Below are positions 1 through 7,831 of a stretch of 64,000 bases of DNA, one piece after another. The notes beneath the pieces were generated by a model. It did no database searches. It was not told where the DNA came from and saw only the letters and a program-made list of their open reading frames with translations. A program made the position numbers and the translations under genes. The stretch is taken from assembly GCF_003121625.1 (NCBI RefSeq), contig NZ_QDDJ01000013.1:1-64000 (forward strand), written 5' to 3'. The DNA comes from Ornithinimicrobium cavernae (GTDB taxonomy: Bacteria > Actinomycetota > Actinomycetes > Actinomycetales > Dermatophilaceae). The number at the start of each line of letters is the position of its first letter. Within the stretch, counting starts at the first letter, position 1.

Positions 1-246
1 TGGGACCAGATCACCCTCACCCACACCCCCCAGAACGGGCGCCGCACCTACCACCCCGACCCCCACACCACCCGCGCCGAACACGACCGCCACCACGCGT
101 CCAGCACGACCGACGACACCGACAGCACCGACACGGCGACCGCGACCACGATGAGCAACGGCACCGGCGGCACGACCGCCACACCCAGCAGCGACGGCCC
201 GACCACCCCCTGGACACACGACCCCGACGCCCCACCACCGTTCTGA
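1..246 (+). CDS. C-terminal end of an unidentified protein (possibly DUF222/HNH type), 5' truncated
   Basis: An open frame runs from base 1 to a TGA at 244-246 (81 codons). Nearly every codon ends in G or C, which marks real coding sequence; the opposite-strand reading gives only Arg/Cys-rich nonsense. The visible protein starts WDQITLTHTPQNGRRTYHPD and continues as a low-complexity tail rich in His, Asp and Thr. A short aromatic stretch followed by a disordered tail is common after the HNH nuclease domain of actinobacterial DUF222/13E12-type proteins, so that is my guess, but any catalytic part lies outside the window. It is convergent with the multicopper oxidase. Confidence 0.65.
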   Translation, partial: WDQITLTHTPQNGRRTYHPDPHTTRAEHDRHHASSTTDDTDSTDTATATTMSNGTGGTTATPSSDGPTTPWTHDPDAPPPF

Positions 247-293
247 TGGCTGCGCGGGGCGCAGGAGCGCGTCGTAGATCTCCTCGAAGGCGT

Positions 294-1820
294 CTACCCG
301 TGCGAACCGTGCGCCCGGTGCTCAGCGTGGTTGGCCAGGGCCGGCTCGTCCCCCTCCTCCACCACGACGAACTGGCCCATCATTCCCCGGTCCTCATGGC
401 TCAGCAGATGGCAGTGATACATGTACGGCATCGTCGGGTCGGCATAGTCGGTGAAGGTCATGAGCAACCGATAGGTCACGCCGTCCTCGGCCAGGATCGT
501 GTCCTTCAGTCCCGACAGCTCCGGGGGCGGCTCGCGACCGTCGACCGACAGGACCCGGAACTGGACATCGTGCACATGGAACGAGTGCACCTCGCCGCCG
601 GTATTGACAACCTCCCACACCTCGGTGTCCCCGAGGGTGACGACCTCGTCAGCATGCTCCATCCGCATCTGCGCACCGTTGATGCTGCGACCGCTGAGCC
701 GGAACTCCCGGGTGCGGTCGACGGCGTCCGGGGCGCCCGCGTGCTCCACGATGCCTGGTGCGAGCTCCTCCGGCACGTCCGGCGAGTCCGCCAACTGGTC
801 GGCAGCCCGCAGCTGCAACACGTCAAAGCGGTCCTCGCCCCCGTTGAAACGCTCGTTGATGAAGTTCTGCCCCAGGTCGGGGTCGACGCTCCGCAGCACC
901 CGGGTCTCCCCCGGCTCGAGTCGCACCAGCACCTCAGCCCGCTCACCGGGCGACAGACGCACGCTGGTCGTCTCGTGCGGCTCGGGCAGGAGTCCGCCGT
1001 CGCTGGCGATCTGCACCAGGGGCGATCCGTCGTCGAGGGAGAACTCATAGACCCGCATCGGGGACCCATTGAGCAACCGCAGCCGGACCAACTCGGTCCG
1101 TACCTCCGCATACGGCCCCTCGATCCCGTTCACCAGGACCCGCTCCCCAAACTCCTTGTCGGTGTCAACCTGTCCCCGCTTGCTCGTGGGGTCGGTGACG
1201 ATGATCGGGAGGTCGTCGACGCCGTACTCCGACGGGAGCTCCACGGACTGCGCCGGGTCGTCCAGGATGAACATGCCAGCCAGGCCGCGGCTCACGTGGT
1301 CCTGGGTCTCGCCGTGGGGGTGCGGGTGATACCAGAGCGTGGCCGCGGGCTGGTCGATCGTCCACGTCGGCTCCCACGTCTCCCCCGGGTCAACGTCCTG
1401 GTGCGGACCACCGTCCATCGCCGCCGGCAGGTGCATGCCGTGCCAGTGGACGGTGGTGGTCTCCGACAGCTCGTTGTGGAACCTGACCAGGACCTCCTCG
1501 CCACGCTCCGCCCGCAGCGTCGGCCCGAGGTAGTCGCCGTTGAAACCCCACGTCTCGACGGTGCCCTCGCCCAGGTCGTGGCTCCCCTGCTGCGCGGTCA
1601 GGTCGAAGACGGTCCGGCCCTGTTCGTCGGTCGTCGACTCGGCCAGGGGAGGGACGGTCAGCTCGGCGTCGAACGCGACGTCACCCACGGTGTCGGTCGG
1701 GCTGAACGCGAGCCACACCGCGCCGAGCAGACCGGCGACCAGCAGGTTCACGCCGCCGACGCCCACGGCAACGACACGGACAAAGATCGAGAGGAAGCTG
1801 CGGCTGCGCCGGCGGGACAT
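294..1820 (-). CDS. Multicopper oxidase, membrane-anchored or exported
   Basis: 508 aa, CueO/bilirubin oxidase-like three-cupredoxin protein that would oxidise a substrate (Cu(I), phenols or similar) outside the membrane while reducing O2 to water. All four copper motifs are present: HWHG at 125-128, HPHPHG at 165-170, HSFHVH at 412-417 and the HCH-x3-H...M signature from about 469, which carries the type 1 Cys and axial Met. The N-terminus has SRRRSRSFLS followed by a long hydrophobic stretch (about 11-39), which could be a Tat-like signal or a membrane anchor. The C-terminus is His-rich (HAEHRAHGSHG) and could bind extra copper. An AGGAG ribosome site precedes the ATG. It stands alone and is convergent with the upstream partial gene. 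Confidence 0.93.
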   Translation of the reverse strand: MSRRRSRSFLSIFVRVVAVGVGGVNLLVAGLLGAVWLAFSPTDTVGDVAFDAELTVPPLAESTTDEQGRTVFDLTAQQGSHDLGEGTVETWGFNGDYLGPTLRAERGEEVLVRFHNELSETTTVHWHGMHLPAAMDGGPHQDVDPGETWEPTWTIDQPAATLWYHPHPHGETQDHVSRGLAGMFILDDPAQSVELPSEYGVDDLPIIVTDPTSKRGQVDTDKEFGERVLVNGIEGPYAEVRTELVRLRLLNGSPMRVYEFSLDDGSPLVQIASDGGLLPEPHETTSVRLSPGERAEVLVRLEPGETRVLRSVDPDLGQNFINERFNGGEDRFDVLQLRAADQLADSPDVPEELAPGIVEHAGAPDAVDRTREFRLSGRSINGAQMRMEHADEVVTLGDTEVWEVVNTGGEVHSFHVHDVQFRVLSVDGREPPPELSGLKDTILAEDGVTYRLLMTFTDYADPTMPYMYHCHLLSHEDRGMMGQFVVVEEGDEPALANHAEHRAHGSHG

Positions 1821-2145
1821 GGTGACTCCTGGGTGGACGAGAACGTGTTCCCTTCCACGATGGAGCTGCTCGTATGCCGAATGGCCGGGTCTGCGGGTCC
1901 GCTCAGGGTCCCTCTCAGGGACCGATCAGGGAGCTCCCCCAGTCCCACGAGGCCAGTGCCGCCCGCACCGACCCCATCCCCTCGCCGGTCCTCACGAACT
2001 CGGGTGTACTCGTGGCCGCCCGCCGCGGCAGCGTCGCCGACTGGCTGGCCGCTCCCGGGAATGCCGGCCCGGCCGGATGCGTTGAGCCGGGCCCGGCCCG
2101 AGGACCCCCTCGGCCCGTGGACCACGCCCCGACCCGAGGAGCCGC
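1821..2145. other. Divergent intergenic region, 325 bp, no gene
   Basis: It separates the divergent multicopper oxidase and DUF5701 genes and should hold both promoters. I see no convincing -10/-35 pair. A perfect 7-bp inverted repeat (GGTCCCT, CTC, AGGGACC) lies at 1907-1923 and could be an operator or leader hairpin. The word GTATGCCGAATGG at 1872-1884 recurs in variant form elsewhere in the window. No open frame here has convincing codon use. Confidence 0.5.
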
Positions 2146-2769
2146 ATGTCCGCCCAGTCCATCCCCGTGCCCGTCGAGTCCCTGCCATCCCTCCACGACC
2201 AGCACGAGCGTCTGGTCAGCCTCGGCCTCGAGGTGCCCGACCTGCCGGCGGACCTGACCGGAGACCTGCTCGTCCTGCATCCGCGACACACTCCTGCCGC
2301 GCTGCTCGCGCCGCTGCTGCGCCTGGGGGACCACGCTGGCTTCGTGGTCGAGGACCTGACCGACCTGGCCGAGTTCGTCCCGGCACCAGGGGTCGAGGTT
2401 CCGGAAGCTGACCTGTATGCCGTGACGGCCCCGGAGCGCGGCGACGAGTACGCGAACCTCAGCCCGGACGAGGTCGCCCCACAGATCCGGGCCAGGGACC
2501 GGGACCTCATGACGGTCAGTGAGGGCCTGGCCTGGGCCCTGCAGGTGCCCGCGGTCATCGAGCGCAACCACTGCTTCATGACCACCGGCTCCCGCAAGCC
2601 GGCCGCGCGCCCCGGCAAGCTCGACGCCCGGGTCCCGGCGCTGTGGATCAGCAACGGCACCGGGCGCGACGGCGCGGCCCGCAGGAACGCCCCGAAGGTC
2701 GGGTGGTGCTGGGCCGGCAACCGGCACACCTGGCTGGGCATCGCCTCGGTCGGTGCACGCAACACCTGA
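2146..2769 (+). CDS. DUF5701 family protein
   Basis: 207 aa, soluble, no signal peptide. It resembles the actinobacterial DUF5701 family, whose function is unknown: a helical N-terminus, a central stretch about binding-competent acids (YANLSPDEVAPQIRARDRDLMTVSEGLAWAL), and a conserved Cys/Trp-rich end with NHCFMTTGSR, APKVGWCWAGNRHTWLGIASVG and two Cys residues. The ATG at 2146 is the first plausible start and gives the usual length for the family. The gene is monocistronic and convergent with the adenosine deaminase-like gene, with a 19-bp tandem repeat between the two stop codons. Confidence 0.8.
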   Translation: MSAQSIPVPVESLPSLHDQHERLVSLGLEVPDLPADLTGDLLVLHPRHTPAALLAPLLRLGDHAGFVVEDLTDLAEFVPAPGVEVPEADLYAVTAPERGDEYANLSPDEVAPQIRARDRDLMTVSEGLAWALQVPAVIERNHCFMTTGSRKPAARPGKLDARVPALWISNGTGRDGAARRNAPKVGWCWAGNRHTWLGIASVGARNT

Positions 2770-2773
2770 CCTG

Positions 2774-2849
2774 TCATCGGCGTGGCGCCAGCTCATCGTC
2801 GCGGCGTCAACTCATCGGCGCGGCGTCAACTCATCGGCGCGGCGTCAGC
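2774..2849. repeat. Four tandem 19-bp repeats
   Basis: Units at 2774-2792, 2793-2811, 2812-2830 and 2831-2849 follow the pattern TCATCGGCGCGGCGTCAAC. The two inner-right units differ at only one base and the first unit is the most diverged. The array fills the gap between two convergent genes. The last unit supplies the stop codon of the adenosine deaminase-like gene (TCA at 2845-2847 on this strand). Confidence 0.9.
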
Positions 2850-3930
2850 GCAGGGAATCCACCAGGGCGTCGAAGCGGTTCAACACCTCGGCCTTCTGCG
2901 GCTCGGGGAGCCAGCTGGCCACGAACGAGGCCCGCGCCATCTCGGTGAGCCGCTGAACTGGCACCCCGGCCTCGGCCAGGATGCCGTACTCGGCCAGCAC
3001 GGTGGTGGGGAACATGCCCGGGTCATCGCTGCACGGGAACACGTTCAGCCCGGCCTCGAGCATCGCCAGGATGGATGCCCTGCGCCACGGACGCCACGAC
3101 CTCCGCGAGGTGGTGGAGGCCACCGTGAACGCCACCTGCTCCTCACGCATCCGCGCCACGACCGCGTCGTCCTCAAGCACGAAGTAGCCGTGATCGAGGC
3201 GGTCACACCCGAGCACGTCCAGGCAGGTGACGGCGTTGCGCGCCGCGGGGACGTGCTCGGAGGTGTGCGCGGTGCGCCCCAGTCCGGCCTGCCCGGCGAG
3301 CCGGTAGGCGTCGGCGAAACGCTCCGGCGGCCCCGCGGTCTCCAGGTTGTCGAGGCCGATGCCGGCCACGTACTCGTGCGGGTGCGCTGTCACCGTGCGC
3401 ACCCACTCCAGGGCCTCCTCCCCCGTGCCGCTGCGGTCGATGGCGGCCAGCAGCCGGCCGGTCATCCCGAAGTCCCGCTCGGCCAGCCGGATCCCCTCGG
3501 CGTGCGCCTCCACCCAGCGTGCATACCCCAGGTGGGCCAGGTGCTCGGGGACCATGTCGAAGGAGACCTCCAGGTGCCAGGTGCCCGCAGCGTGCGCTGC
3601 CTGGAATGCCTCGTAGGTGATCCGAGTCAGGTCATCCGCGTCCCGCAGCACCTCCCGCACCCACTCCGAGACCTGGAACAGCGAGTAGGAAGTCTCCGGT
3701 TCGTCGGCCGACCTGCCCTGGGGCATCGGGATCCGCGTGCTGCGATACAGCTCGGGGTCCGGCGGGCGGGAGTTGATCGAGGCAAAGATCGTCTCGGGCG
3801 CCTCCGGCAGGTCGAGCTGCTCGCGGCGTGCCAGCTCGGCGAACGTGTCCGCCCGCACCGTGCCCAGCAGGTGGCAGTGCAGGTCTGCCTTGGGCAGGGC
3901 GGTCAGGAAGGGGGTGAGCTCGTCAGCCAT
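2845..3930 (-). CDS. Adenosine deaminase-like amidohydrolase
   Basis: 361 aa metal-dependent deaminase of the adenosine deaminase family. From the ATG at 3928-3930, the metal-binding HCH motif is at residues 18-20 (ADLHCHLLGT). Later family motifs are HTSEH, RLDHGYFV and the metal/catalytic SDDPGMF near the C-terminus. Known members deaminate adenosine, adenine or related purines; the substrate here is not decided by sequence. I chose the inner ATG because a GGTGG-type ribosome site precedes it, the upstream transporter gene stops only 2 bases away, and the extra 14 residues of the longer frame are Arg-rich. It is the last gene of a polyamine-type ABC transporter operon, suggesting the transported solute may be a purine or amine. 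Confidence 0.88.
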   Translation of the reverse strand: MADELTPFLTALPKADLHCHLLGTVRADTFAELARREQLDLPEAPETIFASINSRPPDPELYRSTRIPMPQGRSADEPETSYSLFQVSEWVREVLRDADDLTRITYEAFQAAHAAGTWHLEVSFDMVPEHLAHLGYARWVEAHAEGIRLAERDFGMTGRLLAAIDRSGTGEEALEWVRTVTAHPHEYVAGIGLDNLETAGPPERFADAYRLAGQAGLGRTAHTSEHVPAARNAVTCLDVLGCDRLDHGYFVLEDDAVVARMREEQVAFTVASTTSRRSWRPWRRASILAMLEAGLNVFPCSDDPGMFPTTVLAEYGILAEAGVPVQRLTEMARASFVASWLPEPQKAEVLNRFDALVDSLR

Positions 3931-3932
3931 GC

Positions 3933-5009
3933 TCAGCCACCGACCACCTCTCGTGCGAACCGCTCGACCCACTCGGTCCGGTTCGGCACGATCTCGGTCG
4001 GGTCGAGCGTGGCGTAGCCCGCGCCGGTCGGGTCGGCCGCGACATCACCGACGACCGCGGTGAGTTCCTCGGGCAGCTCCACGGCCAGGTTCACCGGCAG
4101 GTCGCCGACCAGCTCGGCCGAGGCCTGCTGGGCCTCCACGGAGAGCAGATAGTCGATGAACTGGTGCGCGCCGTCCTCGTTCGGTGCACCGACCGGGACC
4201 ATCGCCCGGTTGGTGGCCATGAAGCGGCCCTCGGCCGGCGGCGTCCAGGCGATCGGCTCGCCGGCGGCGATCAGGTCGGTGGCGAAACCGTTCAGCGCCA
4301 CGCCACCGACCACCTCGCCCTGGGTGAGCAGGTTCGTGAACTCGGTGGTCGAGGAGTAGAACTGCAGCACGTTGGGGGCCCACTGCGCCATGGTGGTGAA
4401 GGCGGTGTCCACGTCGTAGGGGCCGGAGCCATAGGTCGCGGCGACGCCGGAGACGGTCAGCTGACCTGCGGTGACGGCGATGTCCGGCAGCGCGACGCGC
4501 CCGCTGTGGGCCGGGTCGGCATACAGCTCCCAGGACGCGGCCTCCTCGGCGGTCAGCTCGTCGGTGTTGTAGAGCACGCCGTTGAGCTGGTAGCTGTAGG
4601 CGGGGCCCGAGTAGGCCTCGTCGATCGCGAAGTCGGCGATGTCACCGAGCGCGGGCACGTCCTCGGCGGTGACCTCCTGGAACAGCTCCTCCTCGTCGGC
4701 GATGCCGGCGTAGGTGTCCGAGATGAGCATCACGTCGATGCCGGAGTCCTCGCCCTCCAGCTTCAGCCGCGAGAGCCGGTCCGCGTTGGAGCCGGTGTCC
4801 AGCTCGACCGTGATGCCGGTGGCCTCCGTGAACGGGTCCACAACGGCCTCGGTGAACTCCTCCACCCCGAACGGGAAGGTGGACACCACGAGGGTGTCGG
4901 AGCTGCCAGCCTCCTCACCGCCGCCAGAGCCGCACGCGGCCAGGGAGACGGCCGTGGTCGCGGCCAGAGCGATCGACAGAGAGCGGCGGTGGCGGTGCAG
5001 GGTGGACAT
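3933..5009 (-). CDS. ABC transporter substrate-binding lipoprotein (PotD/spermidine-putrescine type)
   Basis: 358 aa periplasmic-binding-protein type II lipoprotein. The signal peptide ends in a lipobox (SLAACGSGGG, Cys at about 26), so it would be anchored outside the membrane. The body has the PotD/FbpA pattern: DTLVVSTFPFGVEEF, a hinge region, and a C-terminal part with DYLLSVEAQQASAELVGDLPVN. This family binds polyamines, iron or phosphonate-type ligands; residues alone do not fix which. It sits between the ATPase gene and the deaminase gene on the same strand, 2 bases from the latter, so it belongs to the operon. Confidence 0.9.
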   Translation of the reverse strand: MSTLHRHRRSLSIALAATTAVSLAACGSGGGEEAGSSDTLVVSTFPFGVEEFTEAVVDPFTEATGITVELDTGSNADRLSRLKLEGEDSGIDVMLISDTYAGIADEEELFQEVTAEDVPALGDIADFAIDEAYSGPAYSYQLNGVLYNTDELTAEEAASWELYADPAHSGRVALPDIAVTAGQLTVSGVAATYGSGPYDVDTAFTTMAQWAPNVLQFYSSTTEFTNLLTQGEVVGGVALNGFATDLIAAGEPIAWTPPAEGRFMATNRAMVPVGAPNEDGAHQFIDYLLSVEAQQASAELVGDLPVNLAVELPEELTAVVGDVAADPTGAGYATLDPTEIVPNRTEWVERFAREVVGG

Positions 5010-5040
5010 CAGGTGGTCCTTTCGAGGGGGTTGGGCAGGG

Positions 5041-6078
5041 TCAGGACTTCAGGGGAAGGCGCACCAGGTGCGCCTCGGGGGCCTGGACGCTCACCCGGTC
5101 ACCGGCGCGCAGGTCGGGTGCCCCGGCCGCGCGGGTGTCGGAGAGCAGGCGCACCGTCTCGCCGCCTGGCGTGGCGGCCTCGACGGTGATCAGGACGTCC
5201 ACACCCCGGTAGGCGACGTCGAGGACGGTCGCGGCCAGGGACAGTGCCCCGGTGGTGTCGGTCTGCGGGGCCTCGGTGGTGACGACCAGGTGCTCGGGTC
5301 GCACCGTCAGCTCGGCACCGTGCCCGTCGGGGATGAAGTTCTCATAGCCCAGGAACTCCGCCACGAAGTGGTTGGCCGGGGCCGCGAAGACCTCGTGCGG
5401 GGCCCCCTGCTGCTGGATCCGACCATCCTTCATCAGCACCATCTGGTCGCTCATCTCCAGCGCCTCGTCCTGGTCGTGGGTCACCAGCACCACGCTCAGG
5501 CCGGTCTCGGACTGGATACGACGGATCTCGCTGCGCATCTGCAGGCGCAGGCGCGCGTCCAGGTTGGACAGTGGCTCGTCGAGCAGCAGCAGGTCAGGGC
5601 GGATCGCGATCGCGCGGGCGACCGCCACCCGCTGCTGCTGACCTCCGGAGAGCTGCTTGGGGCGGCTGCCGGCCAGGTGGCCCAGGCCCACCATCTCCAG
5701 GGCCTCGGTCACCCGGCGGGTCCGCTCGGCGCTCTCGACCTTGCGCAGCTTGAGGCCGTAGGCCACGTTGTCGGCCACGCTCATGTGCGGGAACAGGGCA
5801 TAGGACTGAAAGACCATGCCCAGGTTGCGCTTCTCCGGCGGGATCCGGGTGCTGTCCCTGCCGCGGATGGTGATGGTGCCGCTGGTCGGCGTCAGGTAAC
5901 CCGCGAGCATCCGCAGGCTGGTGGTCTTGCCGCACCCGCTGGGACCCAGGAGCGTGGTCAGTTTGCCGTCGGGGATGTCCAGGTCGATGGCGTCGACGGC
6001 GGTGAAGTCGCCGAACTTCTGGGTCACGGCCCGGAACTGGGCGGCCGGCGTCCCGGTCTGGGTGGTGCTCGCGCTCAT
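5041..6078 (-). CDS. ABC transporter ATP-binding protein (PotA type)
   Basis: 345 aa ATPase driving solute import on the cytoplasmic face. Walker A GPSGCGKTT is at about 45-53, the Q-loop in MVFQSYALFPHMS, signature LSGGQQQRV at 143-151, Walker B LLLLDEP at 163-169 and the switch His in VTHDQDEA. The last 100 residues form a TOBE-like ligand/regulatory domain, as in PotA and FbpC. The start overlaps the stop of the permease gene by 4 bases, indicating translational coupling. Confidence 0.93.
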   Translation of the reverse strand: MSASTTQTGTPAAQFRAVTQKFGDFTAVDAIDLDIPDGKLTTLLGPSGCGKTTSLRMLAGYLTPTSGTITIRGRDSTRIPPEKRNLGMVFQSYALFPHMSVADNVAYGLKLRKVESAERTRRVTEALEMVGLGHLAGSRPKQLSGGQQQRVAVARAIAIRPDLLLLDEPLSNLDARLRLQMRSEIRRIQSETGLSVVLVTHDQDEALEMSDQMVLMKDGRIQQQGAPHEVFAAPANHFVAEFLGYENFIPDGHGAELTVRPEHLVVTTEAPQTDTTGALSLAATVLDVAYRGVDVLITVEAATPGGETVRLLSDTRAAGAPDLRAGDRVSVQAPEAHLVRLPLKS

Positions 6079-6872
6079 GCGTTGATTCCTCCGAAGATCT
6101 TGGCGAACCCCACGGTGCGCTCGGCGATGATGGCGATCACCACGGTGCCGGCGAGGATGAGCACCGACGTGGACGCCACGATCGGGGTGTAGTTCTGCTG
6201 GACGTAGTCGAGCATCGTCACGGGCAGAGTCCGGAAGTCACGGCTCTGCAGCAGCAGCGACAGGGGCACGTTGTTGAACGAGGTGATGAAGCTGAGCAGC
6301 CCTGCGGAGAACAGCCCGGGGCGCAGCAGGGGCAGCGTCACCGTGAAGAAGGTGCGCAGCGGGGAGGCGCCCAGACCGCGGGCCGCGTCCTCCACGGCCG
6401 GGTCCATCAGCGCCAGCGAGGCTCCGGTGACGCGCACGGCATACGGGAACATCAGCACGGTGTGCCCGATCAGCAGGGTGGACAGGTTGTCCAGGTCGAG
6501 CCCGATCATGAACTGCTGGTAGAGCGCCAGGCCGACCACGAGCTCGGGCACGATCAGCGGGGAGAGGAACAGGCCCTCCAGCAGGGAGCGGCCCGGCAGC
6601 CGGCCACGATGGATCGCCAGCGCCACCGGCACCCCCAGCAGCAGCGCGAAGACCGCCGACAGCACCGCCAGCTGCAGGCTGGAGACGAGCGAGGTCATGA
6701 ACGGCTTGTAGGCCAGGGCCTCGGAGAACCAGCGCAGCGACCACCCCTCGGGCGGGAAGCGCAGCGTGGACCCGGACGTGAAGGCCGTGATCACGATGAA
6801 CACCAGCGGCACGATCATCACCACGTAGCCGAGCACCGCGAGCGAGGCCACGACCGGTCGACGACTCCTCAT
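6075..6872 (-). CDS. ABC transporter permease (PotC type)
   Basis: 265 aa inner-membrane permease with about six transmembrane segments. The binding-protein-dependent transport signature (EAA loop) is at EDAARGLGASPLRTFFTVTLPLLRPG. It would pair with the neighbouring PotB-like subunit to form the channel. It overlaps both neighbours by 4 bases (6075-6078 with the ATPase, 6869-6872 with the other permease), so the three genes are translationally coupled. Confidence 0.92.
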   Translation of the reverse strand: MRSRRPVVASLAVLGYVVMIVPLVFIVITAFTSGSTLRFPPEGWSLRWFSEALAYKPFMTSLVSSLQLAVLSAVFALLLGVPVALAIHRGRLPGRSLLEGLFLSPLIVPELVVGLALYQQFMIGLDLDNLSTLLIGHTVLMFPYAVRVTGASLALMDPAVEDAARGLGASPLRTFFTVTLPLLRPGLFSAGLLSFITSFNNVPLSLLLQSRDFRTLPVTMLDYVQQNYTPIVASTSVLILAGTVVIAIIAERTVGFAKIFGGINA

Positions 6873-7690
6873 TCCACCCTCGCCTTCCGCCCGATCAGGC
6901 TGGAGATCGCGGAGACGGCAAAGACGAGCACCGTCATCACCATGGCGATCGAGCTGGCCGCGGCCCAGTCGATCGTGGTGCTGGAGTAGGTATAGAGCTG
7001 CGTGGACAGCATCCGCTGTCGGGAGCCGCCCAGCAGGTAGGGCGTGGTGTAGGCGGTGACCGACCCGGCGAACACGAGTGTGGCCGCCACGACCACACCC
7101 GGCCAGGACAACGGCACCACGATGGTCCAGAAGGTGCGGGCCCGCCCGGCCCCCAGGCCGCGGGCGGCGTCATCGAGGGAGGCGTCCACCTGGGCCAGCG
7201 CGGAGTAGCACGCGACGATCGCCAGGGGCAGGAACAGCTGCAGCAGGCCGAGCACGATCGCCAGCGGTGTGTAGAGCAGCTGCGGCGCCTCGCTGACCAC
7301 GCCGAGCGCGACCAGGGCCTGGGCCAGCGCGCCCTGCGACCCCAGCACTACCAACCACCCGAAGGTGCGCACGACGCTGGAGAGCAGCAGCGGGAAGATC
7401 GCGATGGCTAGCAGCACCCCGGACCAGCGGGAGCTGGACCGGGCCAGCAGGTAGGCCGTCGGGAAGCCGAGCACCACGCACGCGATCGTGACGATCAGTC
7501 CCAGGCCGAGGGTGCGGCCGATGATCGCCAGGTCGTAGGGGTCGGTCAGCATCTGGGCGAGCCGGGCGAAGACCTCGGCCGCGGCAGTGTCGGGCGGGGC
7601 GAACACCATGATCACCGACGGGATCAGGAAGCCCGCCAGGAGCAGCACGAGGCCGGGGACCAGCAGCCACGCTAGCCGTCGTCCTCGCAT
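6869..7690 (-). CDS. ABC transporter permease (PotB type)
   Basis: 273 aa from the chosen start MRGRRLAWLLVPG, with about six transmembrane segments and an EAA loop (DDAARGLGAGRARTFWTIVVPLSWPG). I took the ATG at 7688-7690 rather than the frame's first start at 7762 because GCGAGGA precedes it at good spacing, family members start with a short basic stretch then a membrane helix, and the longer version would run through the operator palindrome. It is the first gene of the minus-strand operon and is divergent from the LacI-type regulator. Confidence 0.9.
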   Translation of the reverse strand: MRGRRLAWLLVPGLVLLLAGFLIPSVIMVFAPPDTAAAEVFARLAQMLTDPYDLAIIGRTLGLGLIVTIACVVLGFPTAYLLARSSSRWSGVLLAIAIFPLLLSSVVRTFGWLVVLGSQGALAQALVALGVVSEAPQLLYTPLAIVLGLLQLFLPLAIVACYSALAQVDASLDDAARGLGAGRARTFWTIVVPLSWPGVVVAATLVFAGSVTAYTTPYLLGGSRQRMLSTQLYTYSSTTIDWAAASSIAMVMTVLVFAVSAISSLIGRKARVE

Positions 7691-7734
7691 CGTGTCCTCG
7701 CTGCACTCTGGTCCATGGGTGGTCTTGGTCGCAG

Positions 7735-7762
7735 ATGAAACCGGTCCCACAACCGGTTTCAT
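7735..7762. promoter_or_regulatory. Perfect palindromic operator, probably for the LacI-family regulator
   Basis: ATGAAACCGGT and ACCGGTTTCAT form a perfect 11-bp inverted repeat around a 6-bp spacer (CCCACA). The spaced symmetric half-sites with AAACCGGT/ACCGGTTT edges are in the style of LacI/GalR operators. It lies between the divergent transporter operon and the lacI-type gene, just downstream of a likely -10 for the transporter operon (TAGTAT at 7771-7776), a position suited to repression. Confidence 0.75.
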
Positions 7763-7770
7763 TCAATGGG

Positions 7771-7776
7771 ATACTA
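7771..7776 (-). promoter_or_regulatory. Putative -10 element of the transporter operon
   Basis: TAGTAT on the minus strand matches the actinobacterial TANNNT -10. Transcription would start near 7764, placing the palindrome at about +2 to +29 and leaving an untranslated leader of about 75 bases with a Shine-Dalgarno. No clear -35 is visible. Confidence 0.4.
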
Positions 7777-7831
7777 AACCAGACGCCGGGGTGCGGGCGT
7801 CTCGCCCGTCTCATCGTGAGGAGAACGACCA

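Noticed and set aside
246-2411. 721-codon plus-strand frame over the multicopper oxidase, and similar long antisense frames (e.g. 2782-4017, 4164-5189, 22267-24282, 25942-28563, 39415-42054, 48974-51106)
   Set aside because: They are shadows of real genes in very GC-rich DNA. Their translations are rich in Arg, Pro, Gly and His, show no domains, and lie opposite genes with clear motifs.
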